Below are positions 35,154 through 43,909 of a stretch of 64,000 nucleotides of DNA, in pieces (positions within the stretch are counted from its first letter, which is position 1; every line of letters starts with the position of its first letter). The notes under the pieces were generated by a model that was given only the letters and a program-made list of their open reading frames with translations, was not told the DNA's origin and made no database searches. The translations under genes were made by a program, and so were the position numbers. The stretch is from Haloplanus salinarum (GTDB lineage Archaea > Halobacteriota > Halobacteria > Halobacteriales > Haloferacaceae), in contig NZ_CP101823.1 of the NCBI RefSeq assembly GCF_024498175.1, positions 1,178,001 through 1,242,000 of the forward strand. The letters are read 5' to 3'.

Positions 35154-36515
35154 TTATTCCACCCAGATCGTCTTCCTGTTGACGAACTCCCTGATACCGT
35201 CACCGGAGAGTTCACGGCCGTATCCGGACTCCTTGATGCCGCCGAAGGGCACGCGGGGGTCTGATTTGACGAGTTGGTTTACATAGACACAACCGGCGTT
35301 GATTTCCCGGCCGACGCGCTCGCCGCGGTCGCGGTCCTCGGTCCAGATGCTTGCACCCAGTCCGAAGTCGGTGTCGTTGGCCTTCGCAATCGCCCGCTCC
35401 TCGTCGGCCACCTCATATACAGCGGCCACTGGACCGAATGTCTCTTCGGCATCAGCAGGACAGCCTTCGGGCACGTCAGTCAGGACGGTCGGCAGGTAGT
35501 AGGTCCCCTCCCGATCAAGCGGTTCACCGCCGGTCGCGATTTCCGCGCCGGCGTCGACGCTCTGCTGGACCTGCTCGTGGAGTTCCTCCATGAGATCTTG
35601 GCGGGCCTGGGGACCGATGTCCGTGTCTTCGTCCATCGGATCGCCGACCGTGTAGGACTTGATTTCCGAGACGAGTTCGTCGACGAACGTGTCGTAAACG
35701 TCCGTGTGGACGATGAAGCGCTTGGCGGCGATGCAAGACTGGCCGCCGTTCTGGTTGCGAGCCCAGGCACCCATCTCGGCGGCCTCAGCGACGTCGGCGT
35801 CGTCAAGAACGACGAATGGATCGCTCCCACCGAGTTCGAGGACGGTTTTTTTGAGGTGCTCACCGGCTGTCGATGCGACGGCCCGACCAGCCGGACCGCT
35901 TCCCGTGAGCGTCACGGCTCGCAGACGGTCGTCGGCGATGATGTCGTCAACGAGATCGGAGGGAATCAGCAGCGACTGGAAGACACCGTCGGGGTAGCCG
36001 GCTTCGTTAAAAACATCCTCGATGGCTTTGGCACAGCCGGGGACATTCGAGGCGTGTTTCAGGAGGCCGACATTGCCCACAGTCAGGTACGGCGCGGCGA
36101 ACCGGAAGACCTGCCAGAAGGGAAAGTTCCATGGCATGACTGCGAGAACCGGGCCGAGCGGTTCGTAGACGGTCTTGACGCTCGAGCCGGGCGGACTGGA
36201 GTGGCCTTCTGGCTGGAGATACTCGCTGGCCGACTTGGCGTAGTGGTCACAGACCCACGCGCACTTCTCGACTTCGGAGACGGCCTGAGTGATGGGTTTA
36301 CCCATCTCTCGGGTCATCGTCTCGGCGTACTCCTGTTTGTTCTCGCGGAGGACTTCAGCTGCGCTCTCGAGCAGCTCTTCGCGTTCCCTGAGCGGACGAT
36401 TTCGCCACTCCTCGAAGGCCGTCGTGGCTTGATCAAGAGAACCGTCAATGTCGTCTTTCGTATGAGTTTCGTACGATTCGATCCGTTCACCGGTCGAAGG
36501 ATTGACGACGTCCAT
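35154..36515 (-). CDS. NAD(P)-dependent aldehyde dehydrogenase (succinate-semialdehyde DH-like)
   Basis: 453 residues. PWNFPFWQVFRFAAPYLTVG, the cofactor-site TGSGPAGRAV, the general base Glu in VLELGGSDPFVVL (about residue 233) and the nucleophile Cys in NQNGGQSCIAAKRFI (about 267) are all in place, as is ETFGPVAAVYEV. The short N-terminus and GGSDPFVV are as in succinate-semialdehyde dehydrogenase GabD-like enzymes. It is the first gene of the ALDH-TPP enzyme-ABCE1-like operon. Substrate not determined. Confidence 0.9.
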   Translation of the reverse strand: MDVVNPSTGERIESYETHTKDDIDGSLDQATTAFEEWRNRPLREREELLESAAEVLRENKQEYAETMTREMGKPITQAVSEVEKCAWVCDHYAKSASEYLQPEGHSSPPGSSVKTVYEPLGPVLAVMPWNFPFWQVFRFAAPYLTVGNVGLLKHASNVPGCAKAIEDVFNEAGYPDGVFQSLLIPSDLVDDIIADDRLRAVTLTGSGPAGRAVASTAGEHLKKTVLELGGSDPFVVLDDADVAEAAEMGAWARNQNGGQSCIAAKRFIVHTDVYDTFVDELVSEIKSYTVGDPMDEDTDIGPQARQDLMEELHEQVQQSVDAGAEIATGGEPLDREGTYYLPTVLTDVPEGCPADAEETFGPVAAVYEVADEERAIAKANDTDFGLGASIWTEDRDRGERVGREINAGCVYVNQLVKSDPRVPFGGIKESGYGRELSGDGIREFVNRKTIWVE

Positions 36516-36550
36516 GCAGTCGAGTTATGCCTCAAGCGGGTTAACCTCGT

Positions 36551-36784
36551 CACTCAGCTTTGCACATTAGACAGATTATATGAATCGCGATACAGCGACC
36601 CTCCGCAGGCGAATACCGATGATATCGACAGCGCAGTATCAGCCACGATTTGGGGAAATGCGACAGACCGATATAATCAGGCACAGATCGTCACACGGTC
36701 GCACCCATACAATCCACCAGCAGATAGGTTTTTACGCTCATTCATCCCGAATTTATCATTTAGACAACGTACAAAGCTGAGTTA
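36551..36784. repeat. ~234-bp MITE-like element with CTCAGCTTTGCAC ends
   Basis: The left end ACTCAGCTTTGCACATT and right end AACGTACAAAGCTGAGT form a 17-bp inverted repeat with two mismatches. The interior has no coding frame. Related single or paired ends occur at 27263-27358, 41525-41782 and 41790-41805. This is the pattern of non-autonomous derivatives of one IS whose transposase is not in the window. Confidence 0.6.
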
Positions 36785-36873
36785 GAGCTAATTAGAATTT
36801 ACGATATAACTGGAAATCTAGTTTGCTCTCAACCGCGCCGTCTGGCGATGTTTTTCAGACAGGCTCCTAAGCG

Positions 36874-37074
36874 ATGTCAAACACGGAATTTGGCGTGTCC
36901 ATTTCGGATGAATTCGTCGAGGAACTGGACGAGCTAACCGAGCAGTGCGTTGATCTCCAAGCAAGCCGTTCAGAGGTTGTTGAGGCGATTCTGACCGCGT
37001 ACTTCCATGGCGATATTGACCATGAAGCACGAGTCCGCGAGCTGATCATCCGTCGTCGAAAGGGAACGCTCTAA
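36874..37074 (+). CDS. Ribbon-helix-helix (CopG-like) DNA-binding protein
   Basis: 66 residues. EFGVSISDEFVEELDELTEQ then ASRSEVVEAILTAYFHG is a beta-strand followed by two helices, the RHH fold that binds DNA as a dimer; the tail RVRELIIRRRKGTL is basic. Such small proteins regulate plasmid copy, toxin or neighbouring genes. No toxin-like partner follows; downstream is transposase debris. The ATG start gives a protein that begins right at the RHH strand, as is usual. Confidence 0.75.
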   Translation: MSNTEFGVSISDEFVEELDELTEQCVDLQASRSEVVEAILTAYFHGDIDHEARVRELIIRRRKGTL

Positions 37075-37159
37075 CTCGTTTTCTTCTTGTTGCAGTCGCT
37101 GCAACCGCTTTTGAATACGTCTCTCAACTGTACCCGGTAGAACTCACCGCCGGGTTTTA

Positions 37160-37314
37160 AATACTCGAAACGGGACAGCTTCGCAACTGGTTGCGAAGGT
37201 TCCGAGGCGTCTCAAAACACCACTTACAGGGCTATCTGAATTTCTTGGGCTGGATTCTCAACACCGACAACTGGTTCGAACAAATTCTAAGTACTGACTT
37301 CTACAGATGAGCGC
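37160..37314 (+). pseudogene. 3' remnant of an IS1595-like transposase, with its terminal repeat
   Basis: The frame LRNWLRRFRGVSKHHLQGYL then NFLGWILNTDNWFEQILSTD ends in FYR and a stop; F-RGVSKHHL-YL resembles the end of ISXO2-like (IS1595) transposases. The last codons overlap CTTCTACAGATGAGCG (37298-37313), the same sequence as the ends of the MITE at 41304-41424. Only the tail of the transposase is left. Confidence 0.55.
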
Positions 37315-37329
37315 TCTCGAAAAGAAGCC

Positions 37330-37860
37330 TCGATAGACCGTGCTGTCCGGCGGTTCTTCAGTTAGCTAAAGACGCATGGTTCCACGTCGGGGTGATGGCA
37401 TCGTGGATTGTAGCGAAGGCTATGGTCCACCGGTCGACTGCTTGTGGCCGGTGGGGATCTCCGCTGCTGTGCCGTTGTAATCCCTTCCGGGAGGTCAAGC
37501 ACGGATACGTCGAACGTTTCGCGCCCATCGGCGCGTACCCTCCGGCCGAGCGGCCCTGACTGTGAAGCTTGTACCTCGAACCCGCAATGTAGTTCGCTGG
37601 GCAGCGTAGCATCATACGGCTGGAATCGGCCGTCCACGATGATCGTGCCTTCCTCGTGTACATCAGGAGCTTGCACAGCAAGTTCTCGCACAGCACCGTT
37701 GTAGCCGTACGTGGTGCGGATTTCGGGCCACTGAGGCGGTCGCACGAACGCTCGGAGCCCCGCTGCCCCATCATAGGTGCGCGGGACCCCGATATGAAAC
37801 CGGAACGAGTCTGCCTGATATCCCCGGGCATTTGGATCTCGTCGTAGCGGTGAGGGTCGC
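37330..37860 (-). pseudogene. Unrecognised coding remnant
   Basis: A minus-strand frame without a clear start reads SFRFHIGVPRTYDGAAGLRA, then PPQWPEIRTTYGYNGAVREL and GTIIVDGRFQPYDATLPSEL before ending near 37362. It looks like genuine protein sequence rather than chance, but no family is recognised. No promoter or partner is visible and both flanks are IS or gene debris. Confidence 0.3.
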
Positions 37861-37887
37861 GAAACCGGACAGTGTTATATCCCCGAA

Positions 37888-38073
37888 TTATGGACTGTAT
37901 TCCGGCGATTGAAACTCGATCGCTCCCGAGACCTCCTCGAGCTGCTCGCCGATGACGGCGACGAGATCATCAAGCGAGACGATACCGGTCAGGTTACCAG
38001 CTTCGTTGACGACAGGGATGCGAGAAAATCCAGCGATTAGCGACCGATGTCGAAATTCTTGACGAACACCATC
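37888..38073 (-). pseudogene. CBS-domain fragment
   Basis: The minus frame reads LIAGFSRIPVVNEAGNLTGI, VSLDDLVAVIGEQLEEVSGA and ends at a stop. IPVVNEAGNLTGIVSLDDL is the second half of a CBS domain, a nucleotide-sensing module. The first half is missing; immediately upstream another frame (ITYFLREVGMVFVKNFDIGR then stop) looks like the tail of a different membrane-associated protein. Both are truncated. Confidence 0.55.
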
Positions 38074-38163
38074 CCGACCTCGCGGAGGAAGTACGTGATG
38101 CTGTTTGATAGTGGCGGTGATTGAATGACGGTCGCGGTCGCTCGACTCGGGCGACCCCGGTGT

Positions 38164-41100
38164 TCACACCGACGCAACCCGCGCGAGCACCTCGACCGGC
38201 GTCGGCGGCTCTTCGCTGCGGCCGTCGCGGTCGCCGAGCTGGGTGCGACAGGACGTGCCGGGCGCGACGACGCGGGCGGCGGGCGAGTCGTCGATTTGGT
38301 CGTAGAGGATCGCGGCGATGGCGTCGCTCATGGACTTGTGCTCGGCCTCGTAGCCGAACGAGCCGGCCATGCCGCAACACCCCGAGTCGAGTGGATCGAT
38401 ATCGTAGCCCGCGCGTCGGAGCACGCCGACCGCGTGGTGGTCCTTCTTGGTCGCCTTCTGGTGGCAGTGGCCGTGGTAGGCGAACGAGGCGTCCGGGGTG
38501 TCCCAGTCGACGTTCTCATCGAGACGGAAGGTGTCGAGGTACTCGCAGACGCCGTAGGCGTTCCCGGCGAGCGTCTTCGCCGCCTCGCTGTCGAGGAGGT
38601 CGAGGTAGTCCGACTGGAACATCACCGCGTCCGAGGGCTCGACCAGCACGACCTCCTTGCCGTCTTCGACTTTCGGCGCGAGTTCGCGGACGTTCGCCTT
38701 CGCGGTCTTGCGGGACTTCTCGAGGAAACCCTTCGAGTGGGCGGGGCGACCGCTGTCCGTGCGCTCGGCGACCGCCACGTGGACGCCGGCCGCCTCAAGC
38801 ACACGGACCGCGGCTTCCCCCACCTCGGGGTCGCTGTAGTTCGTGTAGGTGTCCGCGAAGAAGACGACCTCGCGCTCGGCTTCGGACTTCGAGACCTGGG
38901 CGCCGCCGCGGTCCTCCCACCAGTCTTGGAACGTCTCCGACCTGAAGGTGGGGAGCGTCCGGTCGGCCGCGATGCCGACCGTCTCCTCCAGCAGTTCGCG
39001 GGCACCCGATATCTTTGTCGCCCAGTTGGAGATCGGGGCGGTGCGACTGCCGATCTCCGCCAGCGTGTCGACGTTCGCAAAGAGTCTATCGCGCAGCGAG
39101 GCGCCCTCGCGCTGGTGGTGCTCGTGGGTGATCTCGGCCTTCATCTTCGCCATGTCGACCTCGCTCGGGCAGTCGTTCGCACAGCCCTTGCAGCCGATAC
39201 AGAGGTCCATCACCTCGTGCATGAACTCGACGTCGAACTGCTCGTCCTCGGGGAGATCGCCGCTCATCGCCTGCCGGAGCAGGTTCGCGCGCCCGCGAGT
39301 GCTCGTGATTTCCTCCTTGGAGGCGCGGTAGGTCGGGCACATCACGTCGCCCGTCGTCTCCTGCTCGCCGCGGCATCCCCCACAACCGTGGCAGAGCTCG
39401 GCCATCCCCTGGAATCCGTTGTCGTTGCGCCACTCGAGTTCGGGCTCGAAGTCTGCCTCGAAGTCGTACTCCGAACCGTACCGGAGATTCTCGGTCGTCG
39501 AAACAGTCGCCGCGCGCTGAGGCGGGCCGTCACCGCCGGTCTCGGACGGGTCGACCCCACAGACCTGCCCGGGGTTGAGAAGCCAGCCTGGGTCGAAGGC
39601 GGTCTTCAGCGCACGGAACGTCCCCCAGAGCTCCTCACCGTAGAGCTTCTCGTTCCACTGCGAGCGGGCGCGGCCGTCGCCGTGCTCGCCCGAGACACTG
39701 CCGCCGAGTTCGACGACGAGGTCGGTGACGCGGTCGGCGATGTCCTCCATCGCTTCGACATCCGCCCCGTCCTTGAGATTGAGGAGCGGACGGACGTGGA
39801 GGACGCCCGGTCCGGCGTGTGCGTAGAACGACGCGAAGGTGTCGTGGTCGTCGAGGATGTCGCGAAAGCCCTCGACGTATTCGGGGAGACGCACCGGCGG
39901 GACTGCACAGTCTTCGATGAACGAGACGTGTTTTCGGTCGGTCGTCCGGCTCTTCAGGATCGGGAGCCCGGACTTCCGGAGCTTCCAGAGTTGCGCCCGC
40001 GTCTCCTCGTCGTGGGCCTCGAGCGCGTCGAAGGCGTACCGGTCGACATCGGCGTCGATGACGGTGTCGGCGTCCCCACCCTCCGAGGGGACGCGGTCGG
40101 CGAGCAGGTCCGCGACCTGTTTCCGCCCGTCATCATCGTCCTCGGCGTAGAACTCGACGAGGAGCGCCGATCGGGTTCCCCCGGGAAGTTTCTCGACGAC
40201 ATCCTCGAACTCGGAGGTGTCGGACGCGAGGTCGATGAGTGTGTCGTCGACGAGTTCGACGGCGGCTGGGTCGTGGTTCTCGACGATCGGCGCGACGTCC
40301 GAAACGGCGTCGACGAGCCCTTCGTAGGTGAGCAGCGCGACCGACTTCGTGTTCGGGATGGGTTCGAGCGAGACGGTCGCCTCGGTGACGATCGCGAGCG
40401 TCCCCTCCGAGCCGGCGAGCAGGCGGGCGAGGTTGACCGTGTCGCCGTCGCGGGCTTCCCCGACGAGCACGTCGAGGTTGTAGCCCGAGACGTTGCGCTT
40501 CAGGTCGGGGTACTCTTTCTCGATCTCGCCGGCCTCCCCGTCGAGGATACGGACGACCTCGGCGTAGATGCGCGCGAGGAGATCGTCCGCGTCGGGGTCG
40601 GCCGCATCGTGGAGGTCGTCGACGGCAATCTCGCCGAACGTCGTCACGGTGCCGTCCGCGAGGATGGCTTCGATCTCCTCGACATAGGCGTCGGTCTTCC
40701 CGTACTTCAGCGAGTGTGCGCCCGTCGAGTTGTTCCCAATGGCGCCCCCGAGCGCGCTCTTATCGCCCCACGCGGGGTCCGGCGCGAACTTCAGGTCGTA
40801 CTCCTTGAGTTCGGCGTCGAGTTCGCCGAGGAGGACGCCGGGCTCCGCGGTCGCCGTACGCCCTTCCGGATCGATCGACGTCACCCCGTTCATGTGCCGG
40901 GTGAAGTCGAGAACGACAGCCTCGTTGACGGCCTGTCCGGCGAGGCTCGTCCCGCCGCCCCGCGGGAGGACCGGAATCTCGCGGTCGGCGCAGTAGTCGA
41001 CGACGGCCGCGACGTCGTCGGTCGAAGTAGGGAAGACCACGCCGATCGGCGTCACCTCGTAGGCACTCGCGTCCGTCGCGTACATCTGCCGCGAGTACTC

Positions 41101-41232
41101 GTCGAAGCGAACGTCGCCCGCGAGGTCCTTGAGATCGTCGACGAGCCCCGGCCGTTCGACCCGCTGGCCCTGGTAGTCGTAGTCGGCCCGTTCGTCGGCC
41201 GCTGGATCGTGGGAGAAGTGCTCTGTTGCCAT
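38164..41232 (-). CDS. Fused FAD-linked oxidase / Fe-S protein (GlcD-GlcF-like, D-lactate dehydrogenase type)
   Basis: 1022 residues. N-terminal FAD-binding PCMH domain with VLPRGGGTSLAGQAVNEAVV (about 90-109) and ALGGAIGNNSTGAHSLKYGK; the FAD-oxidase C domain ends near 560 with HGDGRARSQW and LLNPGQVCG. Then two 4Fe-4S motifs: CHGCGGCRGE with a later CP, and CIGCKGCANDCPSEVDM (about 678-694). The C-terminal part has CCG-type cysteine-rich domains (HGHCHQKAT, DSGCCGMAGSFGYE). This architecture oxidises D-lactate or glycolate-like 2-hydroxy acids and feeds electrons to the quinone pool at the membrane. High GC compared with adjacent debris. No operon partner. Confidence 0.9.
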   Translation of the reverse strand: MATEHFSHDPAADERADYDYQGQRVERPGLVDDLKDLAGDVRFDEYSRQMYATDASAYEVTPIGVVFPTSTDDVAAVVDYCADREIPVLPRGGGTSLAGQAVNEAVVLDFTRHMNGVTSIDPEGRTATAEPGVLLGELDAELKEYDLKFAPDPAWGDKSALGGAIGNNSTGAHSLKYGKTDAYVEEIEAILADGTVTTFGEIAVDDLHDAADPDADDLLARIYAEVVRILDGEAGEIEKEYPDLKRNVSGYNLDVLVGEARDGDTVNLARLLAGSEGTLAIVTEATVSLEPIPNTKSVALLTYEGLVDAVSDVAPIVENHDPAAVELVDDTLIDLASDTSEFEDVVEKLPGGTRSALLVEFYAEDDDDGRKQVADLLADRVPSEGGDADTVIDADVDRYAFDALEAHDEETRAQLWKLRKSGLPILKSRTTDRKHVSFIEDCAVPPVRLPEYVEGFRDILDDHDTFASFYAHAGPGVLHVRPLLNLKDGADVEAMEDIADRVTDLVVELGGSVSGEHGDGRARSQWNEKLYGEELWGTFRALKTAFDPGWLLNPGQVCGVDPSETGGDGPPQRAATVSTTENLRYGSEYDFEADFEPELEWRNDNGFQGMAELCHGCGGCRGEQETTGDVMCPTYRASKEEITSTRGRANLLRQAMSGDLPEDEQFDVEFMHEVMDLCIGCKGCANDCPSEVDMAKMKAEITHEHHQREGASLRDRLFANVDTLAEIGSRTAPISNWATKISGARELLEETVGIAADRTLPTFRSETFQDWWEDRGGAQVSKSEAEREVVFFADTYTNYSDPEVGEAAVRVLEAAGVHVAVAERTDSGRPAHSKGFLEKSRKTAKANVRELAPKVEDGKEVVLVEPSDAVMFQSDYLDLLDSEAAKTLAGNAYGVCEYLDTFRLDENVDWDTPDASFAYHGHCHQKATKKDHHAVGVLRRAGYDIDPLDSGCCGMAGSFGYEAEHKSMSDAIAAILYDQIDDSPAARVVAPGTSCRTQLGDRDGRSEEPPTPVEVLARVASV

Positions 41233-41303
41233 AGAGTGAGTATCACGAGGTTGGGAGTGGGGAACAATGAACGCTGTCCATTCGCATTCAGTTAATACTA
41301 CGA

Positions 41304-41424
41304 ACGCTCATCTGAAGAAGTCGGTACCTGCGGAAAACCGGTGGTCTGATCGCACCTGTGAGCTTCCGAGACACTCCAGATAACGGATCGGCAAGTACAG
41401 GTATACGCTTCTACAGATGAGCGT
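41304..41424. repeat. 121-bp MITE with ACGCTCATCTGAAGAAG ends
   Basis: The left end (41304-41320) and the right end (41408-41424) are 17-bp inverted repeats with one mismatch. The right end equals the sequence closing the transposase remnant at 37298-37313, so it is a non-autonomous derivative of that IS. No coding frame inside. Confidence 0.65.
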
Positions 41425-41894
41425 ACAGGCATAACGAGTACGAAGGTCACGAATTCGGTCGATTTGGGTGTATATTACGTTCGTACGGTTTGTCGTGTTC
41501 GTCACGGACGGTGGCATATTTTCTCTTTCCTGAAACTCAGCTTGGCAAATTGAATATCTCACATTGAAGTATCCGAAAATGGTACACAGAGCGGCCTTCT
41601 CATAGGATTGCAAGAGTCTATCGCACGCTGGCTCCCTCTGCAAGAGCCACGATCTACGCGAAGCCCAGTCCAGTGAAGACCGATTCACTGGTCCACCGAT
41701 TTTTGTGATCCACCACAAGACTACCTCTCGTGTGTATTTCTACGAAATGAATGTAAATCACTCAACGTGCAAACCTGAGCCCGTCACTTAGCTTTGCACG
41801 CCTAAGTATGACACGAGGCAGATGGGGTAGGAGGAGCGTCACAGGAACGATCCCGGACGGGGAGGCTTTTGGCCATGGATCACGCTCTATCGGT
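41425..41894. other. Gene-free stretch with MITE ends
   Basis: No gene is supported. Sequences at 41525-41542 and 41763-41782 resemble the two ends of the 36551-36784 element and may bound a ~255-bp decayed copy. A third end (CACTTAGCTTTGCACG, 41791-41806) follows in the opposite sense. A 136-codon minus-strand frame here has no protein-like pattern. Confidence 0.4.
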
Positions 41895-42284
41895 ATGCCC
41901 GAACGAAACGTCGTCGGCGAGGAACTTGCCACCTGTAGCACTGATCCGAGGACTGGCTTCGATCGCGATGGCTGCTGTGGAACCCATCCCAACGATCGAG
42001 GCAGACACGAGCTCTGTGCGGTCATGACCGACGAATTTCTGTCGTTCAGCAAAGCGCAGGGCAACGACCTTGTGACGCCGCGTCCGGAGTTAGAGTTTCC
42101 CGGGCTTTCCCCTGGCGATCGCTGGTGTCTCTGTCTCGGACGGTGGATCGAAGCGCTTGAAGCCACGCGAGCCGAAGGCCTCCCGGAGACGACCGTCCCA
42201 CCCGTTGTTCTCGAAGCGACCAACGAGGCAGTGCTGGATTCCGTGGATCTGGAGACGCTCGAAAGCCACGCCTACGACGCGTGA
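41895..42284 (+). CDS. DUF2237 family protein
   Basis: 129 residues from ATG 41895 (MPERNVVGEELATCSTDPRT); 29 upstream codons in frame are not conserved. TGFDRDGCCGTHPNDRGRHE, LCAVMTDEFLSFSKAQGNDL and PGDRWCLCLGRWIEAL contain the conserved Cys, His and Trp pattern of DUF2237, a small family of unknown function found in bacteria and haloarchaea. It lies apart from neighbours; a 190-bp gap precedes prpD. Confidence 0.85.
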   Translation: MPERNVVGEELATCSTDPRTGFDRDGCCGTHPNDRGRHELCAVMTDEFLSFSKAQGNDLVTPRPELEFPGLSPGDRWCLCLGRWIEALEATRAEGLPETTVPPVVLEATNEAVLDSVDLETLESHAYDA

Positions 42285-42475
42285 GCAGCCGACGGGCGTG
42301 ATATCGCGCGATCATGCACGACGGCGTCGGCGGCTCCCGCTTCGGTTTTCATCCTCCGTAGCGTGATGACCGTTGTATGACACAGGGAGGGGTAAGAGCT
42401 ACTGATGCCGACTACGGACGTCCGTTAACAAGGACGGCCAAGCGATTTCCGTTTGGGATTCGTACTCACACGTCC

Positions 42476-43825
42476 ATGACAACTACCGAAGAACTCGCCG
42501 CGTTCGTCGACGCCGTCTCCCACGAGGACTTCTCGGAGAACACACGCGAAGAGCTAAAGAAACGCACACTGGATTCCCTCGGAATCGGCATCGCCGCGCT
42601 GGGTCATGAACCGGTCGAAGACGTCTACGACATCTGCCGCCGGGCGAATCCAGGCACCAGCTGTACGTTATGGGGGCGCAGCGAGTCAGCTTCGCCGGTC
42701 GGTGCCGCGATGCATAACACTGCTCTCACCCGGTACCTCGACTTCATGGACTCGTTTCTGGCGCCTGGAGAGACGCCCCACCCCAGCGACAACATCGGTG
42801 CCATCGTCGCCGCTGGAGAGGAGGCCGGCGCCACAGGGGAGGAACTGCTGGAAGGCATCGGCGTGGCCTACGAGGTCCAAGGGGAACTCGCTTGGAATGC
42901 GCCGGTCCGGGATGAAGGATTCGACCACGTGACCCACACCGTCATCTCGGCCGCCTGCGGCGTCGCGAAGATGCTGAACCTCGACGTTGAGGCGACGAGG
43001 AACGCCATTGGCATCGCGGGTACCGCCCACAACGCTCTCCGGGTCACCCGAACCGGCGGTATCAACGAGTGGAAAGGCATCGCGTCTGCAAACGCCGCAC
43101 GCAATGCGACGTACGCCTGCCTACTCGCGCAGGAGGGCATGGAAGGGCCGAAGAACCTCTTCGAGGGCCAGAAGGGCTGGAAGCAGGTCATCAGCGGCGA
43201 TTTCACGGTCGATCTCGACCCCGCTTGCTCGCGGGTCCACGACGTAATGACCAAGCGATACGTCGCCGAGACCTACGCGCAGTCGGCCGTCGAGGGCATC
43301 ATCGAACTCGCCGAGGCCGAGGACATCGACCACGGGCGGGTCGACTCTATCCACCTGGACACGTTCGGGGGCGCGGCTCTCATTATCGGCGGTGGCGAGG
43401 GCGACCGATACGCAGTCGAGACGAAGGCCCAAGCCGACCACTCGCTGCCCTACATGCTCGCGGCCGCGCTCATCGACCGGGAGATGGGCAACGAGCAGTA
43501 CGAGGCTGAGCGCATCCGGGCCGACGATGTCCAGCGGCTGCTACGGACGGTCGAAGTCGAGGAGGACAGCACGTTCACCGAACAGTTCGAGGGCGGCGAG
43601 ATGCCTGCGCGCATCGAGATCACGATGACCGACGGCACCACGCACGTCGTCGAAAAGAATGCCTTCCAGGGCCATCCCACGCAGCCGATGGACTGGGACC
43701 AGGTCGAGGCGAAGTTCCATGCTACGGCGAGCCAGTTCGACGAGCGCCGTCGCACGGAGGTCGTCGAAACGGTGCGAGATCTCGAATCGACCGACCTCGA
43801 CGACCTCGTAGGATTGCTGGCATAG
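42476..43825 (+). CDS. MmgE/PrpD family dehydratase/hydrolase
   Basis: 449 residues from ATG 42476 (MTTTEELAAFVDAVSHEDFS); the in-frame extension upstream is ignored because the family begins here. GTSCTLWGRSESASPVGAAM, TALTRYLDFMDSFLAPGETP (with H-P-S-D-N after it), GIGVAYEVQGELAWNAP and KAQADHSLPYMLAAALIDRE are typical. PrpD dehydrates 2-methylcitrate; other members act on cis-aconitate or bile-acid-like substrates. No methylcitrate synthase or lyase is nearby. A ComA homologue follows 84 bp downstream in the same direction and may be functionally linked. Confidence 0.88.
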   Translation: MTTTEELAAFVDAVSHEDFSENTREELKKRTLDSLGIGIAALGHEPVEDVYDICRRANPGTSCTLWGRSESASPVGAAMHNTALTRYLDFMDSFLAPGETPHPSDNIGAIVAAGEEAGATGEELLEGIGVAYEVQGELAWNAPVRDEGFDHVTHTVISAACGVAKMLNLDVEATRNAIGIAGTAHNALRVTRTGGINEWKGIASANAARNATYACLLAQEGMEGPKNLFEGQKGWKQVISGDFTVDLDPACSRVHDVMTKRYVAETYAQSAVEGIIELAEAEDIDHGRVDSIHLDTFGGAALIIGGGEGDRYAVETKAQADHSLPYMLAAALIDREMGNEQYEAERIRADDVQRLLRTVEVEEDSTFTEQFEGGEMPARIEITMTDGTTHVVEKNAFQGHPTQPMDWDQVEAKFHATASQFDERRRTEVVETVRDLESTDLDDLVGLLA

Positions 43826-43909
43826 GTCCTGGCCATACGTGGCAACGGCAGTCCGCTTCCCTTCTGACGCTGTCTCTAAGTGCCAAGCGGACGAATGTCC
43901 GTATGAACG

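Noticed and set aside
38125-41295. 1056-codon open frame opposite the FAD/Fe-S oxidase
   Set aside because: Antisense shadow with V/D/G/L/R repeats; no cofactor motif, whereas the minus strand is full of them.
41308-41718. 136-codon minus-strand frame over the MITE
   Set aside because: It runs through the inverted repeats and IS-end debris; composition is unlike a haloarchaeal protein.
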